From assembly GCA_018969015.1 (NCBI GenBank), contig JAGWZE010000014.1, forward strand, positions 1 to 64,000: a stretch of 64,000 nucleotides of DNA, in the 5' to 3' direction. The notes under the pieces were generated by a model. That model saw only the letters and a program-made list of their open reading frames with translations. It was not told the origin of the DNA and did no database searches. Source of the DNA: Alphaproteobacteria bacterium. GTDB taxonomy: Bacteria > Pseudomonadota > Alphaproteobacteria > Caulobacterales > Aquidulcibacteraceae. The translations under genes and the position numbers were made by a program. Of the stretch, positions 62,237 to 64,000 are shown in pieces (within the stretch, counting starts at the first letter, position 1; each line of letters starts with the position of its first letter).

Positions 62237-62953
62237 ATGATGCCGACCAGTTTCATCGTCTTCGCCCTTGCGGCGCTCCTGGCGGGCCTCGCGCTCTGGT
62301 GGGTGCTGCGCGCCTTCGCCGGCGCGGGGGCAGGCGCCAGCGCCGCCAGCGCGGGCACGCGCCGCGCCGGGCTCGTCGCCGCCGCGGTTGCGGCGGTCGC
62401 CACGATCGGCCTCTATGCCGCGACCGGGAAGCCGAACCTGCCGGACCAGCCCTACAAGTCGCGTCTGGACGCGTTGAAGCAGACCGATCCCACCCGGATG
62501 TCGCCGGAGCAGATCATGGCGGTCCTGGCCGAACGGGCCCGCCAGGACCCGCGCGATCCGCGGCCGCACATCTTCACGGGCCAGATCCTCGCCGAACTGG
62601 GCCGCGACCAGGAGGCCGCGCGCGCCTACGAGGCGGCCCTGCGGCGCGATCCCATGAATCCGGAGGCGCTTCTGGGCCTCGGTCGGGTCGCGGTGAGCAT
62701 TCAGGCGGGCGCCATCACGCCGGAAGCCTTGTCGCTGTTCCAGGCGGCCGCGATGTCCGCCCCGAATGACCCGACGCCCTGGCTCTACCAGGCGCTCGCC
62801 GCCACCCAGGAGCGCCGCTGGGCCGACGCCCTGAAGCTCTGGCCGGAGGTGGAGAAGCGCCTGGCGCCGGACGATCCCCGTCACGCCATGGTGGCCTCCA
62901 TGATCGCCGAGGCGAAGAACCCGCCGCCTGCGGAGCCGGCGCCGACGCGGTGA
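62237..62953 (+). CDS. ccmI: Cytochrome c biogenesis protein CcmI/CycH-like (TPR)
   Basis: A 238-residue protein with two membrane helices near the N-terminus (IVFALAALLAGLALWWVLR and GLVAAAVAAVATIGLYAATG) and TPR repeats (PRPHIFTGQILAELGRDQEAARAYEAALRRDP recognised as AELGRDQEAARAYEAALRR). CcmI presents apocytochrome c to the heme lyase CcmF. Its position before ccmE and ccmF supports this. The first residues are MM, so ATG 62237 or 62240. It is shorter than typical CcmI, lacking part of the N-terminal loop. Confidence 0.82.
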   Translation: MMPTSFIVFALAALLAGLALWWVLRAFAGAGAGASAASAGTRRAGLVAAAVAAVATIGLYAATGKPNLPDQPYKSRLDALKQTDPTRMSPEQIMAVLAERARQDPRDPRPHIFTGQILAELGRDQEAARAYEAALRRDPMNPEALLGLGRVAVSIQAGAITPEALSLFQAAAMSAPNDPTPWLYQALAATQERRWADALKLWPEVEKRLAPDDPRHAMVASMIAEAKNPPPAEPAPTR

Positions 62954-62969
62954 ATTGCGAACGCGCCGC

Positions 62970-63064
62970 CGTCATCATCGACCGCGTAAAGCGCGGTCGG
63001 GGATCCAGGCCGAGCGCCGCGATCGCTGGATCCCCGGCACGCCTGCGGCGCGCCGAGGATGACG
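62970..63064. repeat. 95-base palindromic element, copy 2
   Basis: Arms 62970-63006 and 63028-63064; total length is the same as copy 1 at 22910-23004. Its right arm is the exact 37-base reverse complement of the left arm of copy 1, while its left arm has drifted. It lies between ccmI and ccmE in an otherwise compact operon. The rest of the 212-base gap contains nothing else recognisable. Confidence 0.88.
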
Positions 63065-63165
63065 GGCGGGAGGGCCTCGCGCCCATGTGAGCAGGCTTTA
63101 TCGCCGCAGGGCGCTGGCGCGGCGCGGGCGGCGGCGTATGTTCGGCCCACGAACGGAGGAGGCCC

Positions 63166-63657
63166 ATGGCCAAGCGGATGACGAGACAGCAGCGACGGCT
63201 CGCCGTAATCGGCGTGGCCGGCCTCGTGCTGGCCGTGACGGCCGGCCTCGTCCTGTCGAACCTGAAGCCGGTCTATTTCCGGGGGCCGACCGAGCTCGCG
63301 ACATCCGCCAAGGTGGGCGAACTGGTCCGCATCGGCGGGCTGGTGAAGGAGGGCTCGGTGGCGCGGGACGCCCAGGGCAACCTGCTGTTCGAAGTGACCG
63401 ACACCGCCAACGCGGTGAAGGTCCGCTACGCCGGCGATCCGCCGGACCTTTTCCGCGAGAACCAGGGCGTCGTGGTCGAAGCCAAACTGACGAAGGACGG
63501 CGCCTTCGAGGCCTCCCGCGTGCTCGCCAAACACGACGAGAAATACATGCCGAAGGAAGTCGCCGAGGCCATCAAGCGCAAAGGCGAATGGCGCGGGCCC
63601 TCGGATACGCCGGTGCCCGCGGCCCAGACCACGACGACGTCCGGAGCCGGCTCGTGA
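63166..63657 (+). CDS. ccmE: Cytochrome c maturation protein CcmE
   Basis: Periplasmic heme chaperone anchored by one helix (residues 10-30). The covalent heme-binding His123 is in LAKHDEKYMPKEV, the hallmark of CcmE. RIGGLVKEGSV and LFEVTDTANAVKVRYAG form the OB-fold. 163 residues is the normal length. The ATG at 63166 follows GGAGGCCC. The stop overlaps the ccmF start by 4 bases. Confidence 0.95.
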   Translation: MAKRMTRQQRRLAVIGVAGLVLAVTAGLVLSNLKPVYFRGPTELATSAKVGELVRIGGLVKEGSVARDAQGNLLFEVTDTANAVKVRYAGDPPDLFRENQGVVVEAKLTKDGAFEASRVLAKHDEKYMPKEVAEAIKRKGEWRGPSDTPVPAAQTTTTSGAGS

Positions 63658-64000
63658 TCGCAGAACTTGGCGGATTTCTCGGCCTGCTCGCGCTGGTTCT
63701 GGCGCTGAGCCAGGGGGCGCTCGGTCTCGTCGGCGGTCATCGCGACGATGCGCGCCTGAGTGCGGCGGCCGCGGCGGCGGCGCAAGCCTGTGCGGTGGCG
63801 CTGCTGGTGTCGTTCGCAGCGCTGATCGCGCTGTTCGTGCGGTCGGATTTCTCGGTCGCCGTCGTCGCCAACAACAGCCACACCTTCAAGCCGCTGATCT
63901 ACAAGATCGCCGGCGTTTGGGGGAACCACGAGGGCTCGATGCTCCTGTGGTGCCTCATCTCGGCGACGTTCGGCGCCATGATGGCCAATCTGCGCGGCGG
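63654..64000 (+). CDS. ccmF: Cytochrome c heme lyase subunit CcmF (5' part, cut by window end)
   Basis: The first 115 residues are visible and the frame runs past the window. Membrane helices (GFLGLLALVLALSQGAL and AALIALFVRSDFSVA) and the motif KIAGVWGNHEGSMLLW, close to the start of CcmF, identify it. The start is GTG at 63654. CcmF attaches heme to apocytochrome c together with CcmE and CcmI. Confidence 0.92.
   Translation, partial: MIAELGGFLGLLALVLALSQGALGLVGGHRDDARLSAAAAAAAQACAVALLVSFAALIALFVRSDFSVAVVANNSHTFKPLIYKIAGVWGNHEGSMLLWCLISATFGAMMANLRG

Overview
The window is GC-rich chromosomal DNA, almost fully coding, from an alphaproteobacterium. The markers are a MucR/Ros-type regulator, DUF1491 and DUF2336 proteins, a CcmI-CcmE-CcmF cytochrome c maturation run, a gene transfer agent (GTA) cluster, and two large TonB-dependent receptors next to an ExbB-ExbD-ExbD-TonB operon. 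This mix fits Caulobacterales/Hyphomonadaceae-like bacteria best, but that placement is an inference from gene content alone.

Layout. 1-5.2 kb: a TPR-like/aspartyl-asparaginyl beta-hydroxylase-like gene, then a 1255-residue TonB-dependent receptor. 5.6-8.0 kb: signal peptide peptidase SppA and two tRNAs (Pro-CGG, Gln-TTG). 8.1-16.9 kb: a second receptor, an SRPBCC/GyrI-like protein, an S9 oligopeptidase, MsrB, a PP2C-like phosphatase and a MaoC hydratase. 17-26.5 kb: a YflT-like stress protein, an acyl-CoA synthetase, the exbB-exbD-exbD-tonB operon that should energise the receptors, an enoyl-CoA hydratase, an MFS transporter and a DUF2336 protein. 26.6-34 kb: a nine-gene, end-overlapping Mrp/Mbh-like antiporter operon (E, F, G, a D/E/B fusion, C, three NuoL/M/N-type subunits and one small extra protein). 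34-48 kb: MucR, a DnaA-domain-IV-like orphan, SufE, secreted orphans, a six-TM histidine kinase, DUF1491, a TIR-TM-Sel1 protein, release factor 3, a second DUF2336 protein, an Uup-type ABC-F ATPase and a class A penicillin-binding protein. 48.2-58.8 kb: the GTA cluster. 58.9-64 kb: a DnaJ-type co-chaperone, a PepSY/response regulator/histidine kinase operon, and ccmI-ccmE-ccmF (ccmF cut by the window edge).

The most unusual object is the GTA cluster. It holds homologues of g1, g2, g3, g3.5, g4, g5 and g6 (packaging and capsid), and the next gene, overlapping by 4 bases, is g12, followed by g13, g14 and g15 (distal tail, hub, peptidase, host-specificity fibre). The genes that would encode the head-tail joint, tail terminator, tail tube, tape-measure chaperone and tape measure (g7-g11) are absent, yet every remaining frame is open and the genes overlap tightly. 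This is either a reduced, tubeless GTA, or a particle whose tube genes lie elsewhere, or a recent deletion.

Two other points stand out. In the Mrp-like operon all three ion-pump subunits appear to have lost the usual membrane lysine. Intergenic palindromic elements also recur: two 95-base elements 40 kb apart share a 37-base arm exactly, in opposite orientation. No CRISPR array, rRNA gene, insertion sequence or transposase was seen.
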